Notes under the pieces: generated by a model
What the model saw: only the letters and a program-made list of their open reading frames with translations
What the model was told of the DNA's origin: nothing
Database searches by the model: none
In this document: positions 50,140 through 62,929 of the stretch, piece after piece
Position numbering within the stretch: position 1 is the first letter of the stretch
Layout of the letters: the number at the start of each line of letters is the position of its first letter
Origin: Jacaranda mimosifolia
Taxonomy: Eukaryota; Streptophyta; Magnoliopsida; Lamiales; Bignoniaceae
NCBI GenBank assembly: GCA_018894105.1
Contig: CM032122.1
Coordinates: 32,023,404 to 32,087,403, forward strand
Reading direction: 5' to 3'
Length of the DNA: 64,000 nt
Program-made: the position numbers and the translations under genes

Positions 50140-51120
50140 GTATATTTTCCAGATCTCGGTTATTTGAAGCTGTTTTTAGTAATGCATGCATGAATGGAGA
50201 TTTTTTGAATTCGTTTTATGTGTTTGTGTGTGAGATTGAGCTGATCGTTGAAGTTTGAGTTTTAGATCTCTCTTGCTTTTTTCCTTAATTGCGTGTATAT
50301 CTGTTTTGCATGCGTGTAATTAGATGTATATACCGAATTTTGCTTGTGTGCTTTTGGGATGTGTGTATCTTAATTTGCATCTTGCATAAGGCTAAAGCTG
50401 CTAAGGTTAATTAATCACTTGCATTTATTTTTCTTTAAATACCGCATATATGCACCGAATTGATTTTCTTGTGTGATGAATCATGAGTTATGACTGAGTT
50501 ATAAAATACTGTAATTTTGCAGAATACATGGATCTGTGAATTTCTACCAATTTTTTGTTGTTTTTTATTTTGCGTATGGATCTCGAGATTTTTCATTAAA
50601 AAAAAGACGATAATATTCTTTTTGACATGTGTTGGTGATTCCAACTAACACAAGAGTTTTTTCTTGGTGTTTTTTGTTGTTATGGTTAAAGGTATGTTTT
50701 TTTTGAACTGTATCTGAGTTAGTAAGAAAAGGTTTGATCTTTTGGACTTGTTAATGTTTTGGTCAACTGTAAAATTGAATGGTTGCGAAAGTACGTGAAG
50801 TTAGATTCTTTGGTTGTTTGTGGGATACTGCCATAGACGGTTAAAGCAATTAAAGTTGGCGACAATTGAAAGTTCTGTACTTATTAGTGTGAGAACTTCC
50901 AAAGGGTAACTGAAGCGGAAAATGACAAAAATCACTAGAAGAGGAGAGATAAAAAGTAGAAGATAAGTTTTAATAGAATGAATAGGTGGTGAAAGTCATC
51001 TCTTTTGTTTTGAATAATGTTGTTTCTGGTGTGCATGTGGATATGTAATTGGTATGTGTGAAATATTGTGGTTGGAATGATTTTATTATTAATCATGTGT
51101 TAATATTCTTGTTTTTGCAG
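50140..51120 (+). other. Probable 5' UTR intron of the Tudor-SN gene
   Basis: A strong acceptor (TTGTTTTTGCAG) ends at 51,120, 14 bases before the ATG. The best donor is TTATAG|GTATAT at 50,140. The resulting intron of about 0.98 kb in the leader is a common plant arrangement that often raises expression. The donor position is a guess; other GT sites exist between 50,000 and 50,250. Confidence 0.5.
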
Positions 51121-51134
51121 ACATTGCTGTTGAA

Positions 51135-51832
51135 ATGGCATCAACAGCTGGAGCCACAGGATGGTTGAGGGGCATAGTTAAAGCTGTTCCGTCTGGCGAC
51201 AGTTTGGTGATAATGGGGAACACCAAAGCTGAGATTCCGCCAGAGAAGACTGTCACTTTGTCATCTCTAATTGCACCTAAGTTGGTATGTTAAGTTTATC
51301 ATGAAGTGTTTTTGTATTACTTTTGGCTAGATTGAACAAGTGTCTTCTTTCCTGACTGCATGAAAATTTTTATTAGTTCTTTTCTCTTATCGGAATGCCT
51401 TTCAGGTTTTGTCTTTCGCATTGTGATGTTTTAGGGGACCATGTGGGGAATCTTTTAGTGCGGTTGATTTCCATGCTTGAGGTTTAGTTGATACCTAATT
51501 GTGTATGCCTTAGCGCCTGCAATGTGTGTGCATGTATATAGACCTCATTATTCTTAGCGACATGGTTGAACTTGTTATAAATTTGTGTACACAGTTTACT
51601 TTATATTTATCTTGCTGTTTTTAGAATTTTTGTGTTAAAATTATGAGCCCCTTTGATATTTATGCTGTAGATATACTCCATAGTTGTCTTTGTAGCTATT
51701 CATAGCTGTTGTGCTTTTATAGGCTCCCCGTAGAGGAGGCGTTGATGAGCCTTTTGCATGGGACAGTAGAGAATTTTTAAGGAAGCTTTGTATTGGAAAG
51801 GTATGAACTCCTTTTGCAACCGCCCCCCCCCC

Positions 51833-51869
<37 letters not shown>

Positions 51870-54800
51870 CCAAACCCACCCCACACCCCCCCAAAAAAGA
51901 AAAAAAAATACATCCTTCACATAAATGTTTTAGTCTCTTGGAAAAATTACAGCTTACATTTATTTGTCCTTTTGCACTTTAGGAGGTCACTTTCAGAGTG
52001 GATTACACTGTACCAGCCATTAATCGGGAATTTGGTTCTGTTTTCCTTGGGGATAAGAATGTGGCTTTGCTTGTGGTTGCTGCAGGCTGGGCGAAGGTCT
52101 TCTATTTATATTTATTTCTCTTTTGGACTGCTAACGTACCGATATCATTTATGCTTTGGGTCATATGAGATTTTTCATTTTCCTAATGCAGGTTAGAGAA
52201 CAAGGTCAACAGAAAGGAGAAGCCAGTCCTTTCTTAGCAGAGTTGCTACGTCTTGAAGAACAGGCCAAGCAGCAAGGTCTAGGCCGTTGGAACAGGGTCT
52301 GTATAGATTTTCTTATTAATGACTATTTCTTTATTAAGCATGAGTTATTTGGCTTTAACTTGGACAGTTTTCATGCCTCAAGAAAAGATACCTCATACTG
52401 TGTCTTCAGGACGTTTTTGATGTGTTGTATTATGTTATCACATACTCTTTGGTTCAGAAGATTGAAATCATAATCCTGGTCTGTATTTCTGCCATTCAGG
52501 CACCAGGTGCCGCTGAAGCCTCCATTAGGGACCTGCCTCCTTCAGCTGTCAGTGATCCTAGTAATTTTGATGCTATGGCTCTATTAGCCACTAAGAAAGG
52601 TAGTCCTTTGGAGGCTATTGTGGACCAGGTTCGTGATGGAAGCACAATTCGTGTTTATTTGCTTCCAGAATTTCAGCATGTTCAAGTGTTTGTTGCAGGG
52701 ATTCAGGTACATATCAATCCATATTGATGGATTTTACTACAATATTCCCCCTTTATTTCCTAAATTTTGATTCTATCGATTTCAATTTTTCAACCAGGCG
52801 CCATCTCCAGGTAGAAGGGCTGCATCAGAAGCTGTAATTGGAACTGAGGTGGCCTCTAACGAACAAAATGGAGATTCCGCAGCTGAACCTCGTGCTCCCC
52901 TAACATCTGCACAGAGAGTTGCTGCTGCTTCAGCAGCCATGGTTGAAGTTCCTGCAGATCCATATGGGAAAGAAGCCAAACATTTCACAGAGATTCGTGT
53001 GTTGCACAGAGATGTATGTATTATTTAGGAGCACTGAGATTTTTTACTTAAAAATGGTTAACTAGTCCCTATGATATGTTTGTGATGTTGGGTTGCAGGT
53101 CAGGGTTGTATTGGAGGGTGTAGACAAATTCAGCAATTTGACTGGCTCGGTATACTATCCTGATGGTGAATCGGCAAAGGACTTGGCATTGGAACTTGTT
53201 GAAAATGTGAGTCATTCATAATATTAACATGGTCTTAACATAAGATGAGAATCCCATAGTCTTCTTGGGAAATTGTATGATAAATTACTCTATGAACTTA
53301 AATGAGCCCTTTCTTTCATTCACCGTATCCTTTTCCAATCTCCCAGTCAATATTTCATAGGGAAAGGTGAGAGTTTGATTCCTGGGACAAGCTTCTTCCC
53401 TATAAGTTGACAATGATTTCCTGCCACACTAATACCCTATTCCTTTTGTCTATCTATAAATTATTAAGGGGAAGGTCTTAGTACTTCATTGGTAATTGAG
53501 ACTATGTTTGAAGAAAAAACTAGAACATGTTGTGGTTTGAGAGTTGCCATAGTGCTTTTATTGACAAATATGGCATCGTTGCTGTGCTCACTGGAAATGT
53601 TGTAAACTAGATCAGACTTATATATGGTAAGTTGTTTTTTGCATTCAAACTGGTAACTGTGTGAAGACAGATGATAAATTAGTTACTTCTTTTGGTTTTT
53701 GTGTTTGAATGTGTCAGCATTGTCAACCAAATCTGCAACTTCTTGTATGTTCTTTCCATGTTTGTTCCTATTTATGTTTTATACTGCTGTCTCACCTTTT
53801 ATCACTGTTCTATGCCTTATATGGTGTTAGCGTCTTCATCTTCTCTCAAACTCAATTCTCACAACATTCATCAATGTCATGATGTTCTAGGGTTTGGCAA
53901 AGTATGTGGACTGGAGTGCAAGCTTGTTGGAAGATGATGTCAGGCGGAGGTTGAAGAATGCTGAACTTCAAGTAAAGAAGAGCCGTTTGAGAATCTGGAC
54001 TAATTATGTTCCGCCTGTGACAAATTCGAAGGCCATTCATGACCAGAACTTCACAGGAAAAGTAAGGCAAAGTTTTGGTTTTATTTTTCTTTTGTGTTTT
54101 CATCCTGGGAATGAAAATATGTTTGGAAACCATTTTTGGGAGACCACATAATTCTCTACACATTCCTCAGCACGGCATTAGACATGCATTTTCCCAAATT
54201 ATTTCTCCTAAAACAGCCAAAATGACTCCAAACATAGCATTAGTTATTTGTTTGGGTGTTAATGCTGGTTGGTCTTCTGCTGTCAGAAACTTATTCTTGA
54301 ACTTTATGCAGGTCATTGAAGTTGCAAGTGCAGATTGTATTATTGTTGCTGATGATTCCTTGCCATTTGGAGATCCATCTGCAGAGCGACGAGTCAATCT
54401 TTCAAGTATAAGGGGCCCTAAAATGGGCAATCCTCGTAGAGATCAAAAACCCGATCCCTATGCTCGTGATGCTAAGGAATTTCTGAGAACACGCTTAATT
54501 GACCGTCAAGTATGCTTCTTGATTTTTTGCATGTTATTTCCTGTACTCCACTGCTATAATGTTGACATGATATGCATCTATTCAGGTGAATGTTTCCATG
54601 GAGTATTCCAGGAAGGTTGGCTTGGCAGATGGAGCAGCTGCTGCATCTGGGTCGGCAGATACTAGGGTGATGGATTTTGGATCCGTCTTCCTTTTTAATC
54701 CATCTAAGGATGGGGATGCTGCCGCTTCTGGAGCAGGCAGCCAACAGCCTGGGGTAAATATCGCTGAGCTTTTAGTTGCTCGTGGTTATGCCACTGTTGT

Positions 54801-56953
54801 TAGGCACCGAGATTTTGAGGAGAGATCAAACTATTATGATGCCCTCCTTTCTGCTGAATCACGTGCAATTTCTGGGAAGAAGGGTATGCATTCTGCCAAG
54901 GACCCCCCTGTCAGGCATGTGACGGACCTGCTAACGGTTAGTTCTGCTCCAGATTGAATTGATGATAAGTCTTTACCTTTAAATATTATTTGTGGTTGTA
55001 ACATGTTAAATGACTGACACATGTAAATTTAAACATCGCCAAGGCTCCTGCAAAGAAAGCAAGGGACTTCTTGCCATTTTTGCAGCGCAATAGGAGGATG
55101 TCTGCTATTGTTGAATATGTGCTCAGTGGACACCGATATAAAATAGATATTCCTAAGGCAACATGCAGTATTGCTTTCTCATTATCTGGGGTTAGATGTC
55201 CAGGCCGTGATGAGCCCTACTCTGATGAAGCCATTGCATTCATGAGGCGGAAAATAATGCAGAGGGATGTCGAGGTAGTGTTTTTCTTTTCTTATTCTAC
55301 TTCTCTATTATTTGTGCTATCATATCTCACTGTTATATTGATCCTCTTGCATGCAGATTGAAGTAGAAACTGTTGATAGAACTGGAACTTTTCTGGGAAC
55401 CTTATGGGATTCCAAGACCAATGTGGCAATACCACTTTTAGAAGCTGGCTTGGCAAAACTCCAAACTTCCTTTGGCCTTGATAGGATTCCAGATGCTCAT
55501 CTCCTTGCTCAAGCTGAGCAGTCAGCAAAACAGAAAAAGTTGAAGGTGAATATACAAGGCTCTCTTTTACAATCATGCTCTTGTTACGTGCTCTTTTGCT
55601 AATACTTTCTATTGCAGGTATGGGAGAATTATGTTGAGGGAGAGGAAGTTTCTAATGGTTCAACAGTTGAAAGAAGACAGAAAGAGGAGTTTAAGGTGTG
55701 TAGATTGTACAGGTGATGTCGTTTGATGTGCCTTCTTCTTTTTATAGAATAATGATGAATAATTATGTTTTTTCTCAGGCTATTGTTACTGAAGTATTGG
55801 GAGGAGGTAAATTTTATGTTCAGTCAGTAGCTGATCAGAAAGTGGCCTCCATACAAAAGCAACTTGCTTCTTTAAACCTTCAAGAAGCTCCTGTAATTGG
55901 TGCCTTCAATCCTAGAAAGGGGGATATTGTTCTGGCTCTGTTTAGTGCAGATAAATCTTGGAACCGCGCAATGGTAAGATGCCATGCATTAATATGCTTT
56001 TGGAATTTGTTGAAGATGAAATTGTAACTGGTGACCATATACTTTCAATTACTTGCATCCTGTAAATATCATATGACATGAGTTGAAACTCTGTGAAATT
56101 CAAATTGGTGACCATATACTTTCAATTACTTGCATCCTGTAAATATCATATGACATGAGTTGAAACTCTATGAAATTCAAATTTGTGTGGACACCGTATG
56201 TTAAAGTTAATGGAAGTATTTATTAACTTTGATCCTTGTGACTGCATACTAATCCAGTTTGTTAATTTTCTGTTTTTCTAATCCATCCGATTTAAATTGT
56301 GAAGATTGTGAACACTCCTCGCGGTGCTGTGGAATCTGCAAACGACAATTTTGAGGTGTTCTACATTGATTATGGGAACCAAGAGATCGTTCCCTACAGC
56401 CAATTGCGCCCTCTTGACCCTTCAGTGTCCTCCGCCCCTGGCCTTGCTCAGCTTTGCGGTCTGGCATTTGTCAAGGTCCCAGGCTTGGAGGATGATTACG
56501 GCCAAGAAGCAGCTGTTCGTTTGAGCGATCACCTATTAAGTGCTCCAAAAGAATTCAGGGCCGTGATAGAAGAAAAGGACACATCAGCTGGAAAAGTGAA
56601 AGGACAAGGAACTGGTACCCTACTTTTGGTGACTTTGTTCGATACTGAAGCTGATATGAGCGTAAATGCAATTATGCTGCAGGTATGAGTTTTTCTTTAG
56701 TTGGCCATACTCCATTTTACATTAGACACACTACATCTTGAAATATCCACGTAAATTTTTTCAGGAGGGACTTGCTAGGTTGGAGAAAAGGCGAAGATGG
56801 GAGCCTAAGGATAGGCAGCAGGTTTTGGATGAATTGGAAAAATACCAGACGGAAGCTCGAGAGAAGAGACTTGGGATGTGGGAGTATGGAGATATTGCAT
56901 CCGATGATGAGGATATGGCGCCTCCTGCAAGGAAAACTGCTGGAAAGCGGTAA
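51135..56953 (+). CDS. TSN: Tudor staphylococcal nuclease, Tudor-SN (16 coding exons, 985 aa)
   Basis: Scaffold RNA-binding protein of stress granules and processing bodies, linked in plants to mRNA stability, decapping and stress tolerance. Exons: 51,135-51,284; 51,723-51,800; 51,983-52,096; 52,192-52,296; 52,500-52,706; 52,798-53,013; 53,099-53,206; 53,891-54,061; 54,312-54,509; 54,586-54,936; 55,044-55,274; 55,357-55,545; 55,618-55,695; 55,779-55,973; 56,305-56,682; 56,765-56,953. All sixteen are multiples of three in frame. Domains: SN1 (about 10-150, starting [16 protein letters not shown]), SN2 (from about 184), SN3 (from about 380), SN4 (from about 582), then a Tudor domain from about 774 ([19 protein letters not shown], aromatic cage segment FYIDYGNQE), and a split SN5 to the end. 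The tail is [16 protein letters not shown]. Complete and typical in length; plants usually have two co-orthologues, and I cannot say which this is. Confidence 0.96.
51822..51893 (+). repeat. C-rich and (CA)n tract in Tudor-SN intron 2
   Basis: A run of ten C, then (CA)n at about 51,836-51,868, then CCCACCCCACACCCCCCC. It is a simple-sequence tract between the exon 2 donor and the exon 3 acceptor and is likely length-polymorphic. Confidence 0.85.
56029..56182 (+). repeat. 77-bp tandem duplication in Tudor-SN intron 14
   Basis: Two adjacent 77-bp units (56,029-56,105 and 56,106-56,182), each starting TGGTGACCATATAC and ending AAATTCAAAT, differ at a single base (CTGTG versus CTATG). Near-identity implies a recent duplication. 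It does not touch the splice sites. Confidence 0.95.
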
Positions 56954-57324
56954 AAAAATACTTTCTTTTCTGCAGCCTGTACCAATACTAGTAATTAATA
57001 ATTACTAGCCGGGTGTCCAAAATCAACTACAGGCAAATGGTACTTTGTTATAGAGGAGAACATCAGAGGAAGAAGGCCGAATAAGTGGAACAATATATTT
57101 ACTTGTAACTTATAAAACTCGGCCATAAGACAGTTGTTGGTTGGTAGGTGAGGAAACAATTTTGTTTAATTTCTTTTAATTTATTTTTTTTGTTATTTTA
57201 AGTTATAGACTCTCAATAAGGCGACCTAAACCTTGTCCTGATCTTTATTTTGTGGAAACAATTTTTTTTGCTTTAATTTGCATGATTTACATACATCAGA
57301 TGCACCTGTTCATTGCGATAGTTC
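56954..57324 (+). other. Tudor-SN 3' UTR and flank
   Basis: Sequence directly after the stop probably holds the 3' UTR, with T-rich upstream elements near 57,160-57,200 (TTTAATTTATTTTTTTTG). Copy B of the duplicated block starts at 57,325, only about 370 bp after the stop. Confidence 0.5.
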
Positions 57325-57514
57325 TTTTATTGAGTTTTCTTTATCATATTATTTTCTTTGTTGTCCTTGGGCTGGAAGTTGGGGAGTTTTACGTCCTTTA
57401 ATAGAAACCTTGCGGAGTCTGCTTTCGATTGAAATCCATTCAGCTTCACTATTTTAATGCATTTGGGTAACTTATCGTAGCAGATGGTGATCTTTGATCA
57501 ATCAAAAAGGACTT

Positions 57515-58000
57515 TGGGAGGGTGTGGTTACGCCCTTTCAAAATAAAAATAAAATATGTTTATCCAGAACAATTTTATTTTAAGAAAATATAATCAAATA
57601 TACATTCATTTTTCCTTCAAAATATTAAAGTAAGTTTCTTTAAAATACCATCTCTTATCCTTTGCTATTCTTAAATTTTTTTCATTTTTTAATATATATA
57701 TCATATATATTTGATTTCTATTCTTACAATTAAAAAAAATTATTCAATTTCCTTTTTATTTTAAAAATTCAACGAAAAAATATTATTTTGATTGCTACAG
57801 TAAAAATTATTTCTTTTCAAAATATAAATAAACATACCAATACCCTCCAAAACAAATTTTAAATTATTCTCTAAAACATAACAAAAAAATTCATTACATT
57901 TTCTAACACAATTTTCATATTTCCTAATCCAACTTGCAATATTCATTCTCCCAGAATACATATCATAATCAAATATAAAACATAACCAAACATTACCTTT
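57515..58000 (+). mobile_element. MITE-like repeat, copy B1
   Basis: Counterpart of 4,331-4,818, duplicated with the block; same ends, a few percent diverged. Confidence 0.65.
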
Positions 58001-58106
58001 GTTTTTATGGGTGATATTTATAATGGGACAATAACCTGAATCTTTCTCTAAGATTTGGTCAACGTATGGTGTGAGCACTTAAAAGTTCTAAAATATATTC
58101 CTCCAT

Positions 58107-58825
58107 CAATGTTTTGAAAATCAGACCGGATCGGTCGATTCGATAGGTGATCGAAGGTCAGTCCTATCCGGTTGAAGCCTAAAAATCGGTGGTGGTCAAA
58201 ATCGGTGAAAACGGGTTAAAACCGGACCGATTCAACCAGTTCACTTTTTCTTTTTTTTTTTGAAAATTTAATTTTTTTAAAAAAGAAAAAGTAAAATAAA
58301 ATAAAAAAAATTATGAGTTGAAAATAATGATTAAAGATTTTGGGCATGTAAATTTTTGAAACATGAATTTATTTTCTTGAAATTTAATGAAGTGACAGTT
58401 ATATGTGAATACTTATATTTAATTTATTATTTTATTTTGTTTAATCTCTCTTAAATTATGTTGAATATGTAACGTAAAAGAATTTATTTTTACTTGGAGT
58501 TGAATTATGAAACGAATGATTACTTAAATGTGAATTTTTTATATATTTATAGTTGACTAATTGTGAAATAATATTATTTTCTAAAAAACGTACTTAAAAA
58601 TAAGTAAGTTGAATTTTTTTTCAAATAATATTCTTTCTATATCAATTGAAAGGTTTATTTTTTGGTAATATTAAAATATTATATATATATTTATAAAATT
58701 AAATATAATTATTACGTCATTATAGCATCATATCAATTCGATCAGTGATCGAATCAATTGAACCGATTGACCCAATAATCAATAGCCTTACCGATTCATT
58801 ATCCAGTTTAATTTTGAAAACATTG
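58107..58825 (+). mobile_element. Non-autonomous hAT-type element, copy B
   Basis: Flanked by the same perfect TCCTCCAT duplication (58,099-58,106 and 58,826-58,833) as copy A. The left terminus here is CAATGTTTTGAAAATCAG, closer to the reverse complement of the right terminus (CAATGTTTTCAAAATTAA) than in copy A, so copy B keeps the more ancestral end. Confidence 0.8.
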
Positions 58826-60403
58826 TCCTCCATTGATACAAAGAGCTATTGCAAATTTCTTTCTTTCTATTGAAATGACTCCTTTTGTCATTTGCTAAGA
58901 GCCATTATAAACTTCTTTCCTTGAAATTTGAACTTGTCTCATTATAACTACATTTATTTAATTATTTTTCATATTACAGCTAGACCCCTTATGATTTATT
59001 TTTCATAAAATAATAAAATATTTTGTATAGTTAATCAATATTTTTGAAAATCAATCTAAATGTTAAAATCTAGATTTTGGCCATAATTTCATCTCTTTTC
59101 TACTTGCAAAAGGCCAAGTTTGTTCGAAATTTTAAAAACTCAAGTTGACTTCTATTTATGAAGTTTTTGAATGTAAGTAGTTGATCAATTGTTCATATGG
59201 CAATGGTAGCAAAACAAAAATGACTCATTAATTTTAAAATATACAAGATAAAGTTATTGAAAAATAAAATATAAGAAATGAGTAATTATTTTCCAAATAA
59301 TTTTTAACTAAAGTAATTTATAATGCACTTATTAAACAGAGATATTATGTCTCGATGAAAATTAATATAAATTAGATCATTCTCAGAAAAATTTGTGCAA
59401 AATAGGACAAACATTGTTGTAAAATTGGGCGGACACCATGGCAATCCGAACTTGTCTTCTTGAGATAATCAGGTTAAGAATACAATGAATGTTAACACAG
59501 GTGGTTTTAAATTGTAATTCCATAAATTTTAGATTTTTACTTTTTTTTTTTTCCGAATAACATTACAAATGACGAAAACTATTCTTACAACAAGTCAATA
59601 GTATTCAATTATCAAATCAAGTAAATAGAAGTACAAATTGTACAACCAGATGCATATAAAGTGCACAAAAGAACCAATTTGGGTTCAAACTGATGCCACT
59701 AGACTACAAGTCACTAGACGATTTCTACTTGTATTTAAACCAAACGTAGTGGGAGGTTTTACGTGATTATCGTTAAGAATAGTAATCAAACCCTTTAATC
59801 AGTGAGGTTAATTTTGAATTTTCATTGATTTTTTGGATGATATAATTATTTTCCATCAAACTCCATTGATGATGATGAATTTCAGTATTATTCAATATAA
59901 TTGTCCAAATTTGACAGATGTGTCTAAGTCTATACCAAATTTTAGAAAAGTTCTCTATAATTATCTCTATTATTATATTTCTTTCTAATTGTTTGGTACC
60001 ATCAAATGAAAATAAATCTCTTACCTTTCTTTCTCATGGGACTCAAATCATAAATCTGTTTGCATGAATGAAAGTTTACCAAATTATTGATTTATCTCAA
60101 AATAAATTTCTCAGTTACTGGTGTTTGGTAAAATGAGGAAGGGAAAACTAAAACAATTCATGTATTTTACAGATTCATTCTTATTATTTTAAATCAGAGG
60201 TTGTCTTTTTCATTCACTATAATTAAACGAAAACATCCAATATATACATATATATCCTTTGAGCCAATATATATATATATATATATATCTTTTGAGCTTG
60301 TATTTATTTCCCAATTAATTCGGTGTAACTGAACATTTACATATCCAGTTGTAGTTCTTCGTTTTACCACAATCAAATATTGCAATAATCTCTTTACTTT
60401 TAA

Positions 60404-62929
60404 CCTCTTTAAGCTTAATGCATAAAGGATAACTTCTCTATCCATCTCGAACCTTTTTTCGGGTCTTTCGATCTCTTTTTGGCCAACGGCGCTTTGGATT
60501 TCTCTAGAATGCAAAAGTGTTAAATGAGAATATATATTGCTATCTTTTATAATGATGAAAAAGGTGAGAGAAAAAAATTGTGTAACAGGTGATTAAGTAA
60601 TAATTAAGCACAGTCGATTGATGTATATATTAGGGAAATCAAGATCTAATAAAGGTTGTCCAGTCATATTATGCCTAGGCAAACCATGTCAACAGAATTA
60701 TAAAGATGGTGATCGAGGAAAATATTTCAAATTACTATACTTTCCAACTTAGTTGGGAATCATCAGATCAATTGTTAGCATCTTGCCTTCCATTTGACTA
60801 AGAAGTGAGGGGACTCGTGACAAGGGAGATGTCGAGTGGCCTCGAGGGTCCACTATCCTACATTTCTATTGATCAACTTGCGTTTCGCAATAACAAAAGT
60901 TTATATTGGATCTTGGGAAAATAATCTTAAGAGAGCAACATTGGGATCAATCGCTTTCAGATCTACCACATCAAAACTATATTTGAGCTTACTAATATAG
61001 TCACCTTCAAACCGTTCATAGAGTATATCATTGGAGTCGACCGCCCTCAAATAAGTCCACCTCATTGCCAAATAGATCCATTACTAGTTGATTGCCTTTT
61101 GGTCGATTAGCAAAACTTGGTCTAGTAACTTCAACCGGCTAAGGTTGATGCCCCCACTTACCTGATACATATTACCACATCAAATGTATCACTGACATCA
61201 CATTAGCTATCACTATTTGTATTTAATGACATTCTCAGCCATCTCCATCAACATTTAATGCTACTGAACGATCGAGCCATCTAATAGACAACTCGTTGTC
61301 TACTTGCTAGCAATTTCCAAATGACCTAAAATGCTAGGGTTATATCATTTTTTTGACCTCACCTCTTGATCTATTATAAATCCCAATTTCATTTACTAAA
61401 ATATGCTTTTAATTACTTGATTTACATTCTATGCCTTTACAAGCACTAATTGTTCAATTTGAACATTAGAGAATTTTAAAAGAACTACCTTAAGAAGTCT
61501 AACGTGCTCTTATTGAGATTGGTGGTTCCATACATTAGCTCCCAACTTGAGGGACCTCGTTCCGTCACATCTCGTCACATACACCTTCTTAACCACTCAC
61601 CAAAAACTGCATCATTATATAGCAATAATCTCTTAACCTTCATACTCTTAAAATTTAATGCGTAAATGATAATTTCCCTATCTATCTTATTGATACTTTT
61701 GCAACGGCCAAAAAATATATTCCCGTGCGAATAATATACTTTAATTGACAAGCTACTTTTTATTTCTTTTTCTTCTTTTATTTTTACTGAGATCTGGCAA
61801 GGAATGCCATAAACTCCAGGGAAACTGGCATCAAGCTTTCGTGGTCATCTCCCGCGGACCCCAACCAGTAGTTTCCCCTTTGAGTAAAAGTTCATTCTCG
61901 CTGTATCAGGCTTTCAAGTTGATACATAAACTTATCCATGATTGAGTGGGGTAGAGCTGCTAATAGATCGAATTTTAATTTAAATTTAATTTAAAATTTA
62001 AAATTTTTATCTGATTAAAATATTTGATCGATTAGATCATATTATAAATATTTATAATTCAAAATAAATTTGATCGAATATAAAATTAAGCAATATAATC
62101 TGTTAAAAATTCGAATCCGAGCTTTAATAATTTTTTGTTTAATTAATATTCTTATATATAATATTAATAAAAATTATAAATAAAATCTATATATATATTA
62201 TATTAATTTAATATCTATATTAATGCCTATATTATATTATTAATATTAAATTTTTAACCTAAAAAATAAGAAAAATATTAATAAAATATCAAATATAATA
62301 ATATATAATATTTTATCTATACATTAAAATAATATAAAATAAAATTTTAATATTCAAATATTTAATTATTGAACTAATATATAATAAAAAATTATTAAAA
62401 ATTCTTTATAATCCAAATGGAATAAATAAAAAAAAAGAAAAAAAAATTAAATCAAGTCAATATTTTTTTATTGAATTTTGAATATGACACTGACAAAAAT
62501 CCCACAAAATATCGAATATAAATCTTAACAATCAAATTCGACTCATTGATAACCCTCAATCACCCTACGGTTGGGGTTTGAAAACAAGTGATCCTTTTGA
62601 TGTTAGCTGACTTCAAACACACCATGTAAAGGATATAAGAGAGAGAGAGAGAGAGACAGAGAGAGGAGTAAAGGAAAAAAATAGGCAAACTCATAAACTA
62701 CAAAATTTCCTCAATTTTAAATCCATGTCACTTAAATGTATGAAAAATACCATAACCCAATCAACGGTCATACAAACCTAATTCAGGAAAATTTTGAATA
62801 TTCCAACATATGGCAAAACAACTCCCAAAAAAATTACCGTCTAGGCTAGCCCCGACCGGAGCATTTTCTTTTTCTCCCACATTCCCTAATTCTCGTGGTT
62901 GGCAGCAGTTGACTTGCTATCCTCGTTCC
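60404..62929. other. Intergenic with degenerate repeats; calnexin 3' flank
   Basis: No supported gene. Segments at about 60,380-60,490 and 61,621-61,711 are diverged direct repeats, and the DNA between is less AT-rich than its surroundings, as in decayed LTR-retroelement DNA, but I could not identify LTR ends, a primer site or coding domains. A (GA)n microsatellite lies at 62,639-62,666. The last few hundred bases should include the calnexin 3' UTR. Confidence 0.45.

Larger units (their letters stand above)
57325..60403 (+). repeat. 3.1-kb duplicated block, copy B
   Basis: Same orientation and order as 4,141-7,255. At the right end the repeat context continues past the boundary: the AATCTCTTTACTTTTAACC..TTAATGC..AAAGGATAACTTCTC segment resembles 61,621-61,711. 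Copy A stops at this point. Copy B lacks 28 bp of the tRNA-like segment (A: about 6,510-6,537; B junction at about 59,690) and has a shorter (TA)n near 58,680. No gene is supported; the 105- and 106-codon frames at 57,761-58,078 and 60,194-60,514 lie in repeat DNA. Confidence 0.9.

Noticed and set aside
53370..53400. Box B-like GAGTTTGATTCCTGGGA in Tudor-SN intron 7
   Set aside because: A single short motif without box A at the right spacing; not enough for a tRNA or SINE call.
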